Shown piece after piece: positions 12,250-27,049 of a stretch of 64,000 bases of DNA. Where the stretch lies: NCBI GenBank assembly GCA_030998225.1, contig JAPYXD010000391.1:434001-498000 (forward strand). The letters run 5' to 3'. The stretch is from Diplolepis rosae (lineage: Eukaryota; Arthropoda; Insecta; Hymenoptera; Diplolepididae). Each line of letters begins with the position of its first letter. Position 1 is the first letter of the stretch. The position numbers and the translations under genes were made by a program. The notes beneath the pieces are model-generated. The model saw only the letters and a program-made list of their open reading frames with translations, did not search any database and was not told the DNA's origin.

Positions 12250-13060
12250 AAGTTTTAAATATTTATAATACTTTTATATATGTATGTGAGAAAAAATTGA
12301 GTATTGCTTAAATATTGATTAAATCTATAATCAAATTCGGGTATTGCTAAAATATGAATATGAGAACAAATTAAGTAATGCTAGGTTATGAATATGAGAA
12401 TATTTTGAGTATTGCTATAATATGGATTTGAAATCAAACAATCTATTGCTTAAAAATAGGTATCAAAAGGTTTTGAGTATTGAAAAAATATGGATATAAG
12501 ACCAAGTTAAGTACTGTTAAAATATGTATGTGAGAAGAACATAAACATACGGATATGAGAGTTTTTGGAGTTGTGCTAAAATATGTATTCGAAGTCAAAT
12601 TGAGCACTGCAAAAATTTGGATATGAAATTTAATTGACTACGGCTTACATATGAGTATAATAAATTTTTGAGTATTGCTTAAATCTGGATATAAGAACAA
12701 ATTAAGTTGTACTTAAATATCAATATTAGAAGGTTTTGAGTATTCCTAAAAAGTACATATATGAAATAAAATTGAACATTGCTCAATTATGAATATGAAA
12801 CGTATTTGAGTATTGCTAAAATATGGATATGAGGAGCTTTGGAGCATTGCTAAAATTTGGTTATACAATCAAATTGAGTATTGCTTAAATATCGATATCA
12901 GAATGTTTTAAATATTGATTATATATACATATATATATATAAAAATTTAAGTATCGCTTGAATATGAGTATCAGAAGGTTTTATGTATATTGCTAAAATT
13001 TAGATATAAAACAAAGTTGAGTATTGTTAATACAATTTATAATATAATTTTTTTCACAGA
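12250..13060. repeat. Degenerate left edge of the satellite array
   Basis: Diverged copies of the about 33-34-bp monomer (core TTGAGTATTGCTAAAATATG) follow one another without the 300-bp order seen further right. The monomers differ strongly from each other, as expected at an array edge where unequal exchange and conversion are rare. Confidence 0.85.
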
Positions 13061-13094
13061 AAGATTTTAAAATTCCTTAAATATTTGAATTCAA

Positions 13095-13240
13095 TTGCAT
13101 TATTTGCGATATAAGAGTTTGAAATTGTTTACGAAGGCACCTGTCGACAACGTGTCCTATTTGAAACGCGACTGGTAAACCTCCGATAATGTAGGAAGTG
13201 ACAAAAATTTCAAACTCACCTAATTAAATTGAAATTGTTA
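13095..13240. repeat. Non-satellite block also found in the intron of the SR gene
   Basis: This block (TTTGCGATATAAGAGTTT, then CACCTGTCG, CGCGACT, ATAATGTAGG and TTTCAAACTCA words in order) is about 75% alike, by eye, to about 48,525-48,670 on the same strand. Monomer-like ATTGCT sequence follows in both places. It appears to be part of the dispersed sequence from which the satellite grew. Confidence 0.65.
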
Positions 13241-14793
13241 ATATATGTACATGAGAACAATTTGAGTACTCTGCTTACAAATTAACATCAGAAGTTCTGA
13301 ATATTGATTATATATGTAACCAAAATTAAATATTGCTAAAATATGGATATGTCACAAATTGAGTATTGCGAAATTTTGGACATAAAAATAACTTGAGTAT
13401 TGCTTAGATATGAGTATAAGAAAGTTTTGAGTATTGCTAATATATGGATATGAGAATAAATTGAGAATTGCTTGAATATGAATTTTAGAAGCGTTTGAGT
13501 ATTACTAAAATATGGATACAAGACAAAGTTGAGCACTGATAAAATAGGTATGTTAGAAGAAATTGAGTATTGCTTAGATATGGTTATAACGAGTCTTGGA
13601 GCATTGCTAAAATATGAATATAAAATCAAATTGAGTATTGCTTGAATATTGATATCAGAATGTTCCAAATATTGATTATATATTATTGCTTAGATATGAG
13701 TGTAAGAAAGTTTTGAGTATAGCTGAAGTATGGATACAAGACAAAGTTGAGTATTGTTAATATACGTATATGAGAACAATTTGAGTACTCTGCTTATAAA
13801 TTAACATCAGAAGTTTTGAATATTGATTATATTTGTAACCAAATTAAAGTACTGCTAAAATATGGATATGTCACAAATTGACTACTGCGAAATTTTGGAT
13901 AAAAAAATTAATTGAGTATTGCTTAGATATGAGTGTAAGAAAGTTTTGAGTATTGCTAATATATGGATATGAGAATAAATTGAGAATTGCTTGAATATGA
14001 ATTTTAGAAGCGTTTGAGTATTGCTAAAATATGGATACAAGACAAAGTTGAGTATTGTTAATATACGTATATGAAAACAATTTGAGTAGTCTGCTGATAA
14101 ACTAACATCAGAAGTTTTTAATATAGATTATATATGTAACCAAATTAAATATTGGCAAAATATGGGTATGTCACAAATTGAGTATTGCGAAATTTTGGAT
14201 AAAAATATTAATTGAGTATTGCTTAGATATGAGTATAAGAAAGTTTTGAGTATTGCTAATATATGGATATGAGAATAAATTGAGAATTGCTTGAATATGA
14301 ATTTTAGAAGCGTTTGAGTATTGCTAAAATATGGATACAAGACAAAGTTGAGTATTGTTAATATACGTATATGAAAACAATTTGAGTAGTCTGCTGATAA
14401 ATTAACATCAGAAGTTTTTAATATTGATTATATATGTAACCAAGTTAAATATTGGCAAAATATGGGTATGTCACAAATTGAGTATTGCGAAATTTTGGAT
14501 ATAAAAATAAATTGAGTATTGCTTAGATATGAGTATAAGAAAGTTTTGAGTATTGCTAATATATGGATATGAGAATAAATTGAGAATTGCTTGAATATGA
14601 ATTTTAGAAGCGTTTGAGTATTACTAAAATATGGATACAAGACAAAGTTGAGCACTGATAAAATAGGTATGTTAGAAGAAATTGAGTATTGCTTAGATAT
14701 GGTTATAACGAGTCTTGGAGCATTGCTAAAATATGAATATAAAATCAAATTGAGTATTGCTTGAATATTGATATCAGAATGTTCCAAATATTG

Positions 14794-14795
<2 letters not shown>

Positions 14796-14857
<62 letters not shown>
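14796..14857. repeat. TA tract, about 60 bp, at the unit junction
   Basis: Pure TA dinucleotides between CAAATATTGAT and TTGCTTAGATATGAG. The same junction in other units has from about 8 bp to nearly 80 bp of TA. Confidence 0.95.
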
Positions 14858-14861
<4 letters not shown>

Positions 14862-16785
14862 CTTAGATATGAGTGTAAGAAAGTTTTGAGTATAGCTGAA
14901 GTATGGATACAAGACAAAGTTGAGTATTGTTAATATACGTATATGAGAACAATTTGAGTACTCTGCTTATAAATTAACATCAGAAGTTTTGAATATTGAT
15001 TATATTTGTAACCAAATTAAAGTACTGCTAAAATATGGATATGTCACAAATTGACTACTGCGAAATTTTGGATAAAAAAATTAATTGAGTATTGCTTAGA
15101 TATGAGTGTAAGAAAGTTTTGAGTATTGCTAATATATGGATATAAGAGTAAATTGAGTATTTCTTGAATATGAATTTTAGAAGCGTTTGAGTATTGCTAA
15201 AATATGGATACAAGACAACGTTGAGTATTGTTAATATACGTATATGAAAACAATTTGAGTAGTCTGCTGATAAACTAACATCAGAAGTTTTTAATATAGA
15301 TTATATATGTAACCAAATTAAATATTGGCAAAATATGGGTATGTCACAAATTGAGTATTGCGAAATTTTGGATAAAAATATTAATTGAGTATTGCTTAGA
15401 TATGAGTATAAGAAAGTTTTGAGTATTGCTAATATATGGATATGAGAATAAATTGAGAATTGCTTGAATATGAATTTTAGAAGCGTTTGAGTATTGCTAA
15501 AATATGGATACAAGACAAAGTTGAGTATTGTTAATATACGTATATGAAAACAATTTGAGTAGTCTGCTGATAAATTAACATCAGAAGTTTTTAATATTGA
15601 TTATATATGTAACCAAATTAAATATTGGCAAAATATGGGTATGTCACAAATTGAGTATTGCGAAATTTTGGATATAAAAATAAATTGAGTATTGCTTAGA
15701 TATGAGTATAAGAAAGTTTTGAGTATTGCTAATATATGGATATGAGAATAAATTGAGAATTGCTTGAATATGAATTTTAGAAGCGTTTGAGTATTACTAA
15801 AATATGGATACAAGACAAAGTTGAGCACTGATAAAATAGGTATGTTAGAAGAAATTGAGTATTGCTTAGATATGGTTATAACGAGTCTTGGAGCATTGCT
15901 AAAATATGAATATAAAATCAAATTGAGTATTGCTTGAATATTGATATCAGAATGTTCCAAATATTGATTATATATTATTGCTTAGATATGAGTGTAAGAA
16001 AGTTTTGAGTATAGCTGAAGTATGGATACAAGACAAAGTTGAGTATTGTTAATATACGTATATGAGAACAATTTGAGTACTCTGCTTATAAATTAACATC
16101 AGAAGTTTTGAATATTGATTATATTTGTAACCAAATTAATGTACTGCTAAAATATGGATATGTCACAAATTGACTACTGCGAAATTTTGGATAAAAAAAT
16201 TAATTGAGTATTGCTTAGATATGAGTGTAAGAAAGTTTTGAGTATTGCTAATATATGGATATAAGAGTAAATTGAGTATTTCTTGAATATGAATTTTAGA
16301 AGCGTTTGTTTATTGCTAAAATATGGATACAAGACAACGTTGAGTATTGTTAATATACGTATATGAAAACAATTTGAGTAGTCTGCTGATAAATTAACAT
16401 CAGAAGTTTTTAATATTGATTATATATGTAACCAAGTTAAATATTGGCAAAATATGGGTATGTCACAAATTGAGTATTGCGAAATTTTGGATATAAAAAT
16501 AAATTGAGTATTGCTTAGATATGAGTATAAGAAAGTTTTGAGTATTGCTAATATATGGATATGAGAATAAATTGAGAATTGCTTGAATATGAATTTTAGA
16601 AGCGTTTGAGTATTACTAAAATATGGATACAAGACAAAGTTGAGCACTGATAAAATAGGTATGTTAGAAGAAATTGAGTATTGCTTAGATATGGTTATAA
16701 CGAGTCTTGGAGCATTGCTAAAATATGAATATAAAATCAAATTGAGTATTGCTTGAATATTGATATCAGAATGTTCCAAATATTG

Positions 16786-16787
<2 letters not shown>

Positions 16788-16859
<72 letters not shown>
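16788..16859. repeat. TA tract, about 70 bp, at the unit junction
   Basis: Same position in the higher-order unit as the tract at 14,796. Confidence 0.95.
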
Positions 16860-16863
<4 letters not shown>

Positions 16864-17969
16864 CTTAGATATGAGTGTAAGAAAGTTTTGAGTATAGCTG
16901 AAGTATGGATACAAGACAAAGTTGAGTATTGTTAATATACGTATATGAGAACAATTTGAGTACTCTGCTTATAAATTAACATCAGAAGTTTTGAATATTG
17001 ATTATATTTGTAACCAAATTAAAGTACTGCTAAAATATGGATATGTCACAAATTGACTACTGCGAAATTTTGGATAAAAAAATTAATTGAGTATTGCTTA
17101 GATATGAGTGTAAGAAAGTTTTGAGTATTGCTAATATATGGATATAAGAGTAAATTGAGTATTTCTTGAATATGAATTTTAGAAGCGTTTGTTTATTGCT
17201 AAAATATGGATACAAGACAACGTTGAGTATTGTTAATATACGTATATGAAAACAATTTGAGTAGTCTGCTGATAAACTAACATCAGAAGTTTTTAATATA
17301 GATTATATATGTAACCAAATTAAATATTGGCAAAATATGGGTATGTCACAAATTGAGTATTGCGAAATTTTGGATAAAAATATTAATTGAGTATTGCTTA
17401 GATATGAGTATAAGAAAGTTTTGAGTATTGCTAATATATGGATATGAGAATAAATTGAGAATTGCTTGAATATGAATTTTAGAAGCGTTTGAGTATTGCT
17501 AAAATATGGATACAAGACAAAGTTGAGTATTGTTAATATACGTATATGAAAACAATTTGAGTAGTCTGCTGATAAACTAACATCAGAAGTTTTTAATATA
17601 GATTATATATGTAACCAAATTAAATATTGGCAAAATATGGGTATGTCACAAATTGAGTATTGCGAAATTTTGGATATAAAAATAAATTGAGTATTGCTTA
17701 GATATGAGTATAAGAAAGTTTTGAGTATTGCTAATATATGGATATGAGAATAAATTGAGAATTGCTTGAATATGAATTTTAGAAGCGTTTGAGTATTACT
17801 AAAATATGGATACAAGACAAAGTTGAGCACTGATAAAATAGGTATGTTAGAAGAAATTGAGTATTGCTTAGATATGGTTATAACGAGTCTTGGAGCATTG
17901 CTAAAATATGAATATAAAATCAAATTGAGTATTGCTTGAATATTGATATCAGAATGTTCCAAATATTGA

Positions 17970-18000
17970 TTATATATATATATATATATATATGTATATT
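17970..18000. repeat. TA tract with one G, about 30 bp
   Basis: Same junction. The interruption TATGTATATT recurs in the tracts at 22,190-22,221 and 27,019-27,049, which points to related units. Confidence 0.9.
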
Positions 18001-19929
18001 ATTGCTTAGATATGAGTGTAAGAAAGTTTTGAGTATAGCTGAAGTATGGATACAAGACAAAGTTGAGTATTGTTAATATACGTATATGAGAACAATTTGA
18101 GTACTCTGCTTATAAATTAACATCAGAAGTTTTGAATATTGATTATATTTGTAACCAAATTAAAGTACTGCTAAAATATGGATATGTCACAAATTGACTA
18201 CTGCGAAATTTTGGATAAAAAAATTAATTGAGTATTGCTTAGATATGAGTGTAAGAAAGTTTTGAGTATTGCTAATATATGGATATAAGAGTAAATTGAG
18301 TATTTCTTGAATATGAATTTTAGAAGCGTTTGAGTATTGCTAAAATATGGATACAAGACAACGTTGAGTATTGTTAATATACGTATATGAAAACAATTTG
18401 AGTAGTCTGCTGATAAACTAACATCAGAAGTTTTTAATATAGATTATATATGTAACCAAATTAAATATTGGCAAAATATGGGTATGTCACAAATTGAGTA
18501 TTGCGAAATTTTTGGATAAAAATATTAATTGAGTATTGCTTAGATATGAGTATAAGAAAGTTTTGAGTATTGCTAATATATGGATATGAGAATAAATTGA
18601 GAATTGCTTGAATATGAATTTTAGAAGCGTTTGAGTATTGCTAAAATATGGATACAAGACAAAGTTGAGTATTGTTAATATACGTATATGAAAACAATTT
18701 GAGTAGTCTGCTGATAAATTAACATCAGAAGTTTTTAATATTGATTATATATGTAACCAAGTTAAATATTGGCAAAATATGGGTATGTCACAAATTGAGT
18801 ATTGCGAAATTTTGGATATAAAAATAAATTGAGTATTGCTTAGATATGAGTATAAGAAAGTTTTGAGTATTGCTAATATATGGATATGAGAATAAATTGA
18901 GAATTGCTTGAATATGAATTTTAGAAGCGTTTGAGTATTACTAAAATATGGATACAAGACAAAGTTGAGCACTGATAAAATAGGTATGTTAGAAGAAATT
19001 GAGTATTGCTTAGATATGGTTATAACGAGTCTTGGAGCATTGCTAAAATATGAATATAAAATCAAATTGAGTATTGCTTGAATATTGATATCAGAATGTT
19101 CCAAATATTGATTATATATTATTGCTTAGATATGAGTGTAAGAAAGTTTTGAGTATAGCTGAAGTATGGATACAAGACAAAGTTGAGTATTGTTAATATA
19201 CGTATATGAGAACAATTTGAGTACTCTGCTTATAAATTAACATCAGAAGTTTTGAATATTGATTATATTTGTAACCAAATTAAAGTACTGCTAAAATATG
19301 GATATGTCACAAATTGACTACTGCGAAATTTTGGATAAAAAAATTAATTGAGTATTGCTTAGATATGAGTGTAAGAAAGTTTTGAGTATTGCTAATATAT
19401 GGATATAAGAGTAAATTGAGTATTTCTTGAATATGAATTTTAGAAGCGTTTGAGTATTGCTAAAATATGGATACAAGACAACGTTGAGTATTGTTAATAT
19501 ACGTATATGAAAACAATTTGAGTAGTCTGCTGATAAACTAACATCAGAAGTTTTTAATATAGATTATATATGTAACCAAATTAAATATTGGCAAAATATG
19601 GGTATGTCACAAATTGAGTATTGCGAAATTTTGGATATAAAAATAAATTGAGTATTGCTTAGATATGAGTATAAGAAAGTTTTGAGTATTGCTAATATAT
19701 GGATATGAGAATAAATTGAGAATTGCTTGAATATGAATTTTAGAAGCGTTTGAGTATTACTAAAATATGGATACAAGACAAAGTTGAGCACTGATAAAAT
19801 AGGTATGTTAGAAGAAATTGAGTATTGCTTAGATATGGTTATAACGAGTCTTGGAGCATTGCTAAAATATGAATATAAAATCAAATTGAGTATTGCTTGA
19901 ATATTGATATCAGAATGTTCCAAATATTG

Positions 19930-19930
<1 letters not shown>

Positions 19931-19962
<32 letters not shown>
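19931..19962. repeat. TA tract, about 30 bp
   Basis: Same junction of the higher-order unit, uninterrupted. Confidence 0.9.
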
Positions 19963-19965
<3 letters not shown>

Positions 19966-22189
19966 CTTAGATATGAGTGTAAGAAAGTTTTGAGTATAGC
20001 TGAAGTATGGATACAAGACAAAGTTGAGTATTGTTAATATACGTATATGAGAACAATTTGAGTACTCTGCTTATAAATTAACATCAGAAGTTTTGAATAT
20101 TGATTATATTTGTAACCAAATTAAAGTACTGCTAAAATATGGATATGTCACAAATTGACTACTGCGAAATTTTGGATAAAAAAATTAATTGAGTATTGCT
20201 TAGATATGAGTGTAAGAAAGTTTTGAGTATTGCTAATATATGGATATAAGAGTAAATTGAGTATTTCTTGAATATGAATTTTAGAAGCGTTTGAGTATTG
20301 CTAAAATATGGATACAAGACAACGTTGAGTATTGTTAATATACGTATATGAAAACAATTTGAGTAGTCTGCTGATAAACTAACATCAGAAGTTTTTAATA
20401 TAGATTATATATGTAACCAAATTAAATATTGGCAAAATATGGGTATGTCACAAATTGAGTATTGCGAAATTTTGGATAAAAATATTAATTGAGTATTGCT
20501 TAGATATGAGTATAAGAAAGTTTTGAGTATTGCTAATATATGGATATGAGAATAAATTGAGAATTGCTTGAATATGAATTTTAGAAGCGTTTGAGTATTG
20601 CTAAAATATGGATACAAGACAAAGTTGAGTATTGTTAATATACGTATATGAAAACAATTTGAGTAGTCTGCTGATAAATTAACATCAGAAGTTTTTAATA
20701 TTGATTATATATGTAACCAAATTAAACATTGGCAAAATATGGGTATGTCACAAATTGAGTATTGCGAAATTTTGGATATAAAAATAAATTGAGTATTACT
20801 TAGATATGAGTATAAGAAAGTTTTGAGTATTGCTAATATATGGATATGAGAATAAATTGAGAATTGCTTGAATATGAATTTTAGAAGCGTTTGAGTATTA
20901 CTAAAATATGGATACAAGACAAAGTTGAGCACTGATAAAATAGGTATGTTAGAAGAAATTGAGTATTGCTTAGATATGGATATAACGAGTCTTGGAGCAT
21001 TGCTAAAATATGAATATAAAATCAAATTGAGTATTGCTTGAATATTGATATCAGAATGTTCCAAATATTGATTATATATTATTGCTTAGATATGAGTGTA
21101 AGAAAGTTTTGAGTATAGCTGAAGTATGGATACAAGACAAAGTTGAGTATTGTTAATATACGTATATGAGAACAATTTGAGTACTCTGCTTATAAATTAA
21201 CATCAGAAGTTTTGAATATTGATTATATTTGTAACCAAATTAAAGTACTGCTAAAATATGGATATGTCACAAATTGACTACTGCGAAATTTTGGATAAAA
21301 AAATTAATTGAGTATTGCTTAGATATGAGTGTAAGAAAGTTTTGAGTATTGCTAATATATGGATATAAGAGTAAATTGAGTATTTCTTGAATATGAATTT
21401 TAGAAGCGTTTGAGTATTGCTAAAATATGGATACAAGACAACGTTGAGTATTGTTAATATACGTATATGAAAACAATTTGAGTAGTCTGCTGATAAACTA
21501 ACATCAGAAGTTTTTAATATAGATTATATATGTAACCAAATTAAATATTGGCAAAATATGGGTATGTCACAAATTGAGTATTGCGAAATTTTGGATAAAA
21601 ATATTAATTGAGTATTGCTTAGATATGAGTATAAGAAAGTTTTGAGTATTGCTAATATATGGATATGAGAATAAATTGAGAATTGCTTGAATATGAATTT
21701 TAGAAGCGTTTGAGTATTGCTAAAATATGGATACAAGACAAAGTTGAGTATTGTTAATATACGTATATGAAAACAATTTGAGTAGTCTGCTGATAAATTA
21801 ACATCAGAAGTTTTTGATATTGATTATATATGTAACCAAATTAAATATTGCTAAAATATGGATATGTCACAAATTGAGTATTGCGAAATTTTGGACATAA
21901 AAATAACTTGAGTATTGCTTAGATATGAGTGTAAGAAAGTTTTGAGTATTGCTAATATATGGATATGAGAAGAAATTGAGTATTGCTTGAATATGAATTT
22001 TAGAAGCGTTTGAGTATTACTAAAATATGGATACAAGACAAAGTTGAGCACTGATAAAATAGGTATGTTAGAAGAAATTGAGTATTGCTTAGATATGGTT
22101 ATAACGAGTCTTGGAGCATTGCTAAAATATGAATATAAAATCAAATTGAGTATTGCTTGAATATTGATATCAGAATGTTCCAAATATTG

Positions 22190-22221
22190 ATTATATATAT
22201 ATATATATATATATGTATATT
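22190..22221. repeat. TA tract with one G, about 30 bp
   Basis: Carries the same single G as the tracts near 17,970 and 27,019. Confidence 0.9.
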
Positions 22222-23330
22222 ATTGCTTAGATATGAGTGTAAGAAAGTTTTGAGTATAGCTGAAGTATGGATACAAGACAAAGTTGAGTATTGTTAATAT
22301 ACGTATATGAGAACAATTTGAGTACTCTGCTTATAAATTAACATCAGAAGTTTTGAATATTGATTATATTTGTAACCAAATTAAAGTACTGCTAAAATAT
22401 GGATATGTCACAAATTGACTACTGCGAAATTTTGGATAAAAAAATTAATTGAGTATTGCTTAGATATGAGTGTAAGAAAGTTTTGAGTATTGCTAATATA
22501 TGGATATGAGAATAAATTGAGAATTGCTTGAATATGAATTTTAGAAGCGTTTGAGTATTGCTAAAATATGGATACAAGACAAAGTTGAGTATTGTTAATA
22601 TACGTATATGAAAACAATTTGAGTAGTCTGCTGATAAACTAACATCAGAAGTTTTTAATATAGATTATATATGTAACCAAATTAAATATTGGCAAAATAT
22701 GGGTATGTCACAAATTGAGTATTGCGAAATTTTGGATAAAAATATTAATTGAGTATTGCTTAGATATGAGTATAAGAAAGTTTTGAGTATTGCTAATATA
22801 TGGATATGAGAATAAATTGAGAATTGCTTGAATATGAATTTTAGAAGCGTTTGAGTATTGCTAAAATATGGATACAAGACAAAGTTGAGTATTGTTAATA
22901 TACGTATATGAAAACAATTTGAGTAGTCTGCTGATAAATTAACATCAGAAGTTTTTAATATTGATTATATATGTAACCAAGTTAAATATTGGCAAAATAT
23001 GGGTATGTCACAAATTGAGTATTGCGAAATTTTGGATATAAAAATAAATTGAGTATTGCTTAGATATGAGTATAAGAAAGTTTTGAGTATTGCTAATATA
23101 TGGATATGAGAATAAATTGAGAATTGCTTGAATATGAATTTTAGAAGCGTTTGAGTATTACTAAAATATGGATACAAGACAAAGTTGAGCACTGATAAAA
23201 TAGGTATGTTAGAAGAAATTGAGTATTGCTTAGATATGGTTATAACGAGTCTTGGAGCATTGCTAAAATATGAATATAAAATCAAATTGAGTATTGCTTG
23301 AATATTGATATCAGAATGTTCCAAATATTG

Positions 23331-23331
<1 letters not shown>

Positions 23332-23372
<41 letters not shown>
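23332..23372. repeat. TA tract, about 40 bp
   Basis: Precedes the shortest (519-bp core) higher-order unit. Confidence 0.9.
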
Positions 23373-23376
<4 letters not shown>

Positions 23377-24700
23377 CTTAGATATGAGTGTAAGAAAGTT
23401 TTGAGTATAGCTGAAGTATGGATACAAGACAAAGTTGAGTATTGTTAATATACGTATATGAGAACAATTTGAGTACTCTGCTTATAAATTAACATCAGAA
23501 GTTTTGAATATTGATTATATTTGTAACCAAATTAAAGTACTGCTAAAATATGGATATGTCACAAATTGACTACTGCGAAATTTTGGATAAAAAAATTAAT
23601 TGAGTATTGCTTTGATATGAGTGTAAGAAAGTTTTGAGTATTGCTAATATATGGATATGAGAATAAATTGAGAATTGCTTGAATATGAATTTTAGAAGCG
23701 TTTGAGTATTACTAAAATATGGATACAAGACAAAGTTGAGCACTGATAAAATAGGTATGTTAGAAGAAATTGAGTATTGCTTAGATATGGTTATAACGAG
23801 TCTTGGAGCATTGCTAAAATATGAATATAAAATCAAATTGAGTATTGCTTGAATATTGATATCAGAATGTTCCAAATATTGATTATATATTATTGCTTAG
23901 ATATGAGTGTAAGAAAGTTTTGAGTATAGCTGAAGTATGGATACAAGACAAAGTTGAGTATTGTTAATATACGTATATGAGAACAATTTGAGTACTCTGC
24001 TTATAAATTAACATCAGAAGTTTTGAATATTGATTATATTTGTAACCAAATTAAAGTACTGCTAAAATATGGATATGTCACAAATTGACTACTGCGAAAT
24101 TTTGGATAAAAAAATTAATTGAGTATTGCTTAGATATGAGTGTAAGAAAGTTTTGAGTATTGCTAATATATGGATATAAGAGTAAATTGAGTATTTCTTG
24201 AATATGAATTTTAGAAGCGTTTGAGTATTGCTAAAATATGGATACAAGACAACGTTGAGTATTGTTAATATACGTATATGAAAACAATTTGAGTAGTCTG
24301 CTGATAAACTAACATCAGAAGTTTTTAATATAGATTATATATGTAACCAAATTAAATATTGGCAAAATATGGGTATGTCACAAATTGAGTATTGCGAAAT
24401 TTTGGATATAAAAATAAATTGAGTATTGCTTAGATATGAGTATAAGAAAGTTTTGAGTATTGCTAATATATGGATATGAGAATAAATTGAGAATTGCTTG
24501 AATATGAATTTTAGAAGCGTTTGAGTATTACTAAAATATGGATACAAGACAAAGTTGAGCACTGATAAAATAGGTATGTTAGAAGAAATTGAGTATTGCT
24601 TAGATATGGATATAACGAGTCTTGGAGCATTGCTAAAATATGAATATAAAATCAAATTGAGTATTGCTTGAATATTGATATCAGAATGTTCCAAATATTG

Positions 24701-24701
<1 letters not shown>

Positions 24702-24779
<78 letters not shown>
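24702..24779. repeat. TA tract, about 78 bp, the longest
   Basis: Uninterrupted TA at the unit junction. Open frames of Tyr-Ile repeats on both strands here are simple translations of TA. Confidence 0.95.
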
Positions 24780-24784
<5 letters not shown>

Positions 24785-25889
24785 CTTAGATATGAGTGTA
24801 AGAAAGTTTTGAGTATAGCTGAAGTATGGATACAAGACAAAGTTGAGTATTGTTAATATACGTATATGAGAACAATTTGAGTACTCTGCTTATAAATTAA
24901 CATCAGAAGTTTTGAATATTGATTATATTTGTAACCAAATTAAAGTACTGCTAAAATATGGATATGTCACAAATTGACTACTGCGAAATTTTGGATAAAA
25001 AAATTAATTGAGTATTGCTTAGATATGAGTGTAAGAAAGTTTTGAGTATTGCTAATATATGGATATAAGAGTAAATTGAGTATTTCTTGAATATGAATTT
25101 TAGAAGCGTTTGAGTATTGCTAAAATATGGATACAAGACAACGTTGAGTATTGTTAATATACGTATATGAAAACAATTTGAGTAGTCTGCTGATAAACTA
25201 ACATCAGAAGTTTTTAATATAGATTATATATGTAACCAAATTAAATATTGGCAAAATATGGGTATGTCACAAATTGAGTATTGCGAAATTTTGGAGAATA
25301 ATGTTAATGTGTATTTCTGAGTTATGAGTATAAGAAAGTTTTGAGTATTGCTAATATATGGATATGAGAATAAATTGAGAATTGCTTGAATATGAATTTT
25401 AGAAGCGTTTGAGTATTGCTAAAATATGGATACAAGACAAAGTTGAGTATTGTTAATATACGTATATGAAAACAATTTGAGTAGTCTGCTGATAAATTAA
25501 CATCAGAAGTTTTTAATATAGATTATATATGTAACCAAATTAAATATTGGCAAAATATGGGTATGTCACAAATTGAGTATTGCGAAATTTTGGATATAAA
25601 AATAAATTGAGTATTGCTTAGATATGAGTATAAGAAAGTTTTGAGTATTGCTAATATATGGATATGAGAATAAATTGAGAATTGCTTGAATATGAATTTT
25701 AGAAGCGTTTGAGTATTACTAAAATATGGATACAAGACAAAGTTGAGCACTGATAAAATAGGTATGTTAGAAGAAATTGAGTATTGCTTAGATATGGTTA
25801 TAACGAGTCTTGGAGCATTGCTAAAATATGAATATAAAATCAAATTGAGTATTGCTTGAATATTGATATCAGAATGTTCCAAATATTGA

Positions 25890-25908
25890 TTATATATATA
25901 TATATATT
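25890..25908. repeat. TA tract, about 18 bp
   Basis: Short version at the same junction. Confidence 0.85.
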
Positions 25909-27018
25909 ATTGCTTAGATATGAGTGTAAGAAAGTTTTGAGTATAGCTGAAGTATGGATACAAGACAAAGTTGAGTATTGTTAATATACGTATATGAGAA
26001 CAATTTGAGTACTCTGCTTATAAATTAACATCAGAAGTTTTGAATATTGATTATATTTGTAACCAAATTAAAGTACTGCTAAAATATGGATATGTCACAA
26101 ATTGACTACTGCGAAATTTTGGATAAAAAAATTAATTGAGTATTGCTTAGATATGAGTGTAAGAAAGTTTTGAGTATTGCTAATATATGGATATAAGAGT
26201 AAATTGAGTATTTCTTGAATATGAATTTTAGAAGCGTTTGAGTATTGCTAAAATATGGATACAAGACAACGTTGAGTATTGTTAATATACGTATATGAAA
26301 ACAATTTGAGTAGTCTGCTGATAAACTAACATCAGAAGTTTTTAATATAGATTATATATGTAACCAAATTAAATATTGGCAAAATATGGGTATGTCACAA
26401 ATTGAGTATTGCGAAATTTTGGATAAAAATATTAATTGAGTATTGCTTAGATATGAGTATAAGAAAGTTTTGAGTATTGCTAATATATGGATATGAGAAT
26501 AAATTGAGAATTGCTTGAATATGAATTTTAGAAGCGTTTGAGTATTGCTAAAATATGGATACAAGACAAAGTTGAGTATTGTTAATATACGTATATGAAA
26601 ACAATTTGAGTAGTCTGCTGATAAATTAACATCAGAAGTTTTTAATATTGATTACATATGTAACCAAATTAAATATTGGCAAAATATGGGTATGTCACAA
26701 ATTGAGTATTGCGAAATTTTGGACATAAAAATAACTTGAGTATTGCTTAGATATGAGTGTAAGAAAGTTTTGAGTATTGCTAATATATGGATATGAGAAG
26801 AAATTGAGTATTGCTTGAATATGAATTTTAGAAGCGTTTGAGTATTACTAAAATATGGATACAAGACAAAGTTGAGCACTGATAAAATAGGTATGTTAGA
26901 AGAAATTGAGTATTGCTTAGATATGGTTATAACGAGTCTTGGAGCATTGCTAAAATATGAATATAAAATCAAATTGAGTATTGCTTGAATATTGATATCA
27001 GAATGTTCCAAATATTGA

Positions 27019-27049
27019 TTATATATATATATATATATATATGTATATT
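27019..27049. repeat. TA tract with one G, about 30 bp
   Basis: Third tract with the TATGTATATT interruption. Confidence 0.9.

Noticed and set aside
16737..24856. Tyr-Ile repeat proteins on both strands
   Set aside because: Direct translations of TA dinucleotide tracts.
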